From Candidatus Izemoplasma sp. (GTDB taxonomy: Bacteria > Bacillota_I > Bacilli_A > Izemoplasmatales > Izemoplasmataceae): a DNA stretch of 14,236 bases. The notes under the pieces were generated by a model, which did no database searches, was not told the origin of the DNA, and saw only the letters and a list, made by a program, of their open reading frames with translations. The stretch spans positions 1-14,236 of the forward strand of contig JAIPGE010000014.1 of the NCBI GenBank assembly GCA_021736285.1. Direction: 5' to 3'. Each line of letters starts with the position of its first letter. The stretch's first letter is position 1. Shown piece by piece: positions 12,830-14,236 of the stretch. Made by a program: the position numbers and the translations under genes.

Positions 12830-14050
12830 ATGACATCTCGAGAAAGAATTCGTAAAGCAATAAATCACGAAGAAGCAGACCGTGTTCCAATTGATTTTGG
12901 GGCAATGCGTTCAACTGGTATTCAAGCGATTGCCTACAATAAACTTCAAGCGTATTTGGGACTTCCTACTGGTACTGGTAAGTTATATGACATTTACCAA
13001 CAACTTGCAGAGCCAGAGATGAAAGTATTAGATAGACTTCATGGTGATGTGGTACAAATTCATCATCTTAAACCGTCTTTTGGTGTACCGATTGATGAAT
13101 GGAAACCAGGAACATTGCCTGATGGCAGTCCAATTATGGAACCTAAAACATTCAATCCAATTCGGAATGAGAAAGGTGATTTAGAATTAATTGATGGTGA
13201 TAAGATTATAGCCCGAATGCCAAAAGGTGGTATTTATTTTGATCGGGTACATCATGCTTATGCCCATTGTAAAACCAAAGAAGATATTGACAAGATGCCA
13301 AAAAAATATATAACAGACGACGATTTAGATTTCTTAGAAAAACAAGCAAAATACTATTATGAAAATACAGATAAAGCTATATTAGCTCCGTTTGGTGGAA
13401 AAATTATTGAAACCGGTGAAAGTGATTGGGGATTTGAACGGTTCTTGATGTTACTTGCGTCAGAGCCAGAACTTGCGCATTATTACTTGAATAAAATTAC
13501 AGATGTTTATATGGAAAATTTAGAACGTTTTTTAGGCCGTCTATCGAGATATATTGATGTCATCCAGTTTGGTGATGATTTGGGAAGTCAAAAAAACACC
13601 TTGGTCTCTGTAAAGATGTACCGTGATATGATTAAACCTTATCATAAACGACAATATCAATGGGTTCAAAAACATTACCCTGATGTTAAGGTTTTTTTAC
13701 ATTCCTGTGGATCAGTATTTACTTTAATTCCAGATTTAATTGATGCCGGAGTTCAAATTTTAAATCCGATTCAATTGTCTGCTGCTAAAATGGATCCTGT
13801 CGTATTGAAGAAAGAATTTGGTGACGATTTAGTCTTTTGGGGTGGTGGGATTGATACCCAACAAACATTAACACATGAAAATAGTGAACATATTGAACAA
13901 GAAGTAAAACGACTAATTGATATCTTTAAACCTGGTGGTGGTTTTGTCTTTACACAAGTCCACAATGTTCAAGCAAATATCCCCCCTGAAAAAGTCATTA
14001 CTGCCTATGATGCAGCGTTCAAATATGGCACATATAACAAGGAGAAATAA
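12830..14050 (+). CDS. UroD-like corrinoid-dependent methyltransferase
   Basis: 406-residue protein of the uroporphyrinogen-decarboxylase superfamily, longer than true UroD or MtaA/MtbA (about 340-350). N-terminal MTSRERIRKAIN and DRVPIDFG are typical of the group; F-L-H-S-C-G at 289-294 gives the H291-x-C293 zinc pair used to activate methyl acceptors, and the end has GGGFVFTQVHN at 369-379. A third Cys ligand as in MtbA is not present (the only other Cys is C147), so zinc may use another residue. With the adjacent corrinoid protein it is most likely the substrate-side methyltransferase, as in O-demethylases such as vanillate-type systems, but it could be the corrinoid-to-folate step. It is not a heme-pathway UroD in this context. 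Confidence 0.85.
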   Translation: MTSRERIRKAINHEEADRVPIDFGAMRSTGIQAIAYNKLQAYLGLPTGTGKLYDIYQQLAEPEMKVLDRLHGDVVQIHHLKPSFGVPIDEWKPGTLPDGSPIMEPKTFNPIRNEKGDLELIDGDKIIARMPKGGIYFDRVHHAYAHCKTKEDIDKMPKKYITDDDLDFLEKQAKYYYENTDKAILAPFGGKIIETGESDWGFERFLMLLASEPELAHYYLNKITDVYMENLERFLGRLSRYIDVIQFGDDLGSQKNTLVSVKMYRDMIKPYHKRQYQWVQKHYPDVKVFLHSCGSVFTLIPDLIDAGVQILNPIQLSAAKMDPVVLKKEFGDDLVFWGGGIDTQQTLTHENSEHIEQEVKRLIDIFKPGGGFVFTQVHNVQANIPPEKVITAYDAAFKYGTYNKEK

Positions 14051-14051
14051 T

Positions 14052-14236
14052 ATGAGTAAAGAAATTGTTCTTGATGCATTAAAACACAAAGAAAACGCAC
14101 GACCACCATGGGTAGTTTTTGCTGGTATTCATGCTGGACTATTGAAAGATTATAATGCTATTGAAATTTTAACCGATGCATCAAAATTATATGATAGTTT
14201 AGAAGAAGTAAATAAGTTGTATCAACCCGATGGTCA
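14052..14236 (+). CDS. Second UroD-like methyltransferase (partial, cut by window end)
   Basis: The first 61 codons are in the window, with the gene running off the right edge. The sequence starts MSKEIVLDALKHKE, then RPPWVVFAGIHAG, LTDASKLYDSL and YQPDG, which is the N-terminal pattern of MtaA/MtbA-like corrinoid methyltransferases of the UroD superfamily. AAGGAG lies seven bases upstream, and the ATG follows the previous stop by a single base, so the gene is in the same operon. It differs from the preceding UroD-like protein, so the two probably do the two half-reactions: methyl from substrate to cobalt, and from cobalt to the final acceptor. The final acceptor is unknown. Confidence 0.8.
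   Translation, partial: MSKEIVLDALKHKENARPPWVVFAGIHAGLLKDYNAIEILTDASKLYDSLEEVNKLYQPDG

Noticed and set aside
12189..14236. UroD-like proteins as heme biosynthesis enzymes
   Set aside because: No other heme genes are present, there are two adjacent UroD-like genes, and a corrinoid carrier precedes them, which fits methyl transfer.
1..14236. CRISPR arrays, tRNA or rRNA genes, insertion sequences
   Set aside because: I found no regularly spaced repeats, cloverleaf-forming sequences, transposase reading frames or terminal inverted repeats in the window.

Overview
The window is AT-rich DNA with strong purine-rich Shine-Dalgarno sites, U-tract hairpin terminators, a CcpA-type cre box and an HPr that keeps Ser46. 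Together these point to a low-GC Firmicute or a deep-branching Mollicute relative. UGA is a normal stop here (for example at 4804, 6431, 8984 and 12824), so this is not a UGA=Trp mycoplasma. The naming of a specific lineage is not supported.

Left part (1-4500), small unlinked genes: the tail of a membrane protein with its terminator; a CoiA-like PD-(D/E)XK nuclease overlapping a tiny two-helix membrane protein; an HSL-type alpha/beta hydrolase with its own extended -10 promoter; a convergent gene with an N-terminal heavy-metal (HMA) domain; an SGNH esterase; and a second tiny membrane protein. A third, decayed copy of that membrane family follows in the otherwise gene-free stretch 4120-4531, which ends in a bidirectional terminator.

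Middle (4532-11045, all minus strand), a sugar PTS operon, in transcription order: PRD activator with a fused EIIA domain, EIIB, ascorbate-type EIIC, transketolase N-half, transketolase C-half, a FSA/transaldolase-like aldolase, and an HPr. The operon therefore encodes every PTS part except enzyme I, plus enzymes of the non-oxidative pentose phosphate type. No ascorbate-degrading enzymes are present, so the sugar is probably not ascorbate. The upstream region holds a promoter, a 14/14 cre site and two near-identical 18-bp near-palindromes flanking it. A hairpin terminator lies between the transporter genes and the enzyme genes.

Right part (11253-14236), a second unit: a DeoR-family regulator diverges from an operon for a corrinoid protein and two UroD-like methyltransferases (the second cut by the window edge). 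This is the layout of a corrinoid-dependent methyl-transfer system. A 33-bp-spaced direct repeat lies in the divergent promoter region. A sugar-phosphate-type repressor controlling methyl transfer beside a sugar PTS raises the idea of an O-methylated sugar or polyol substrate; this is inference only.

Several genes have a GTG that is merely part of an AGGTG or AAGGAG(TG) Shine-Dalgarno site. I place their starts at the ATG a few codons downstream (genes starting at 3067, 3180, 4798, 7246, 11035, 12830).
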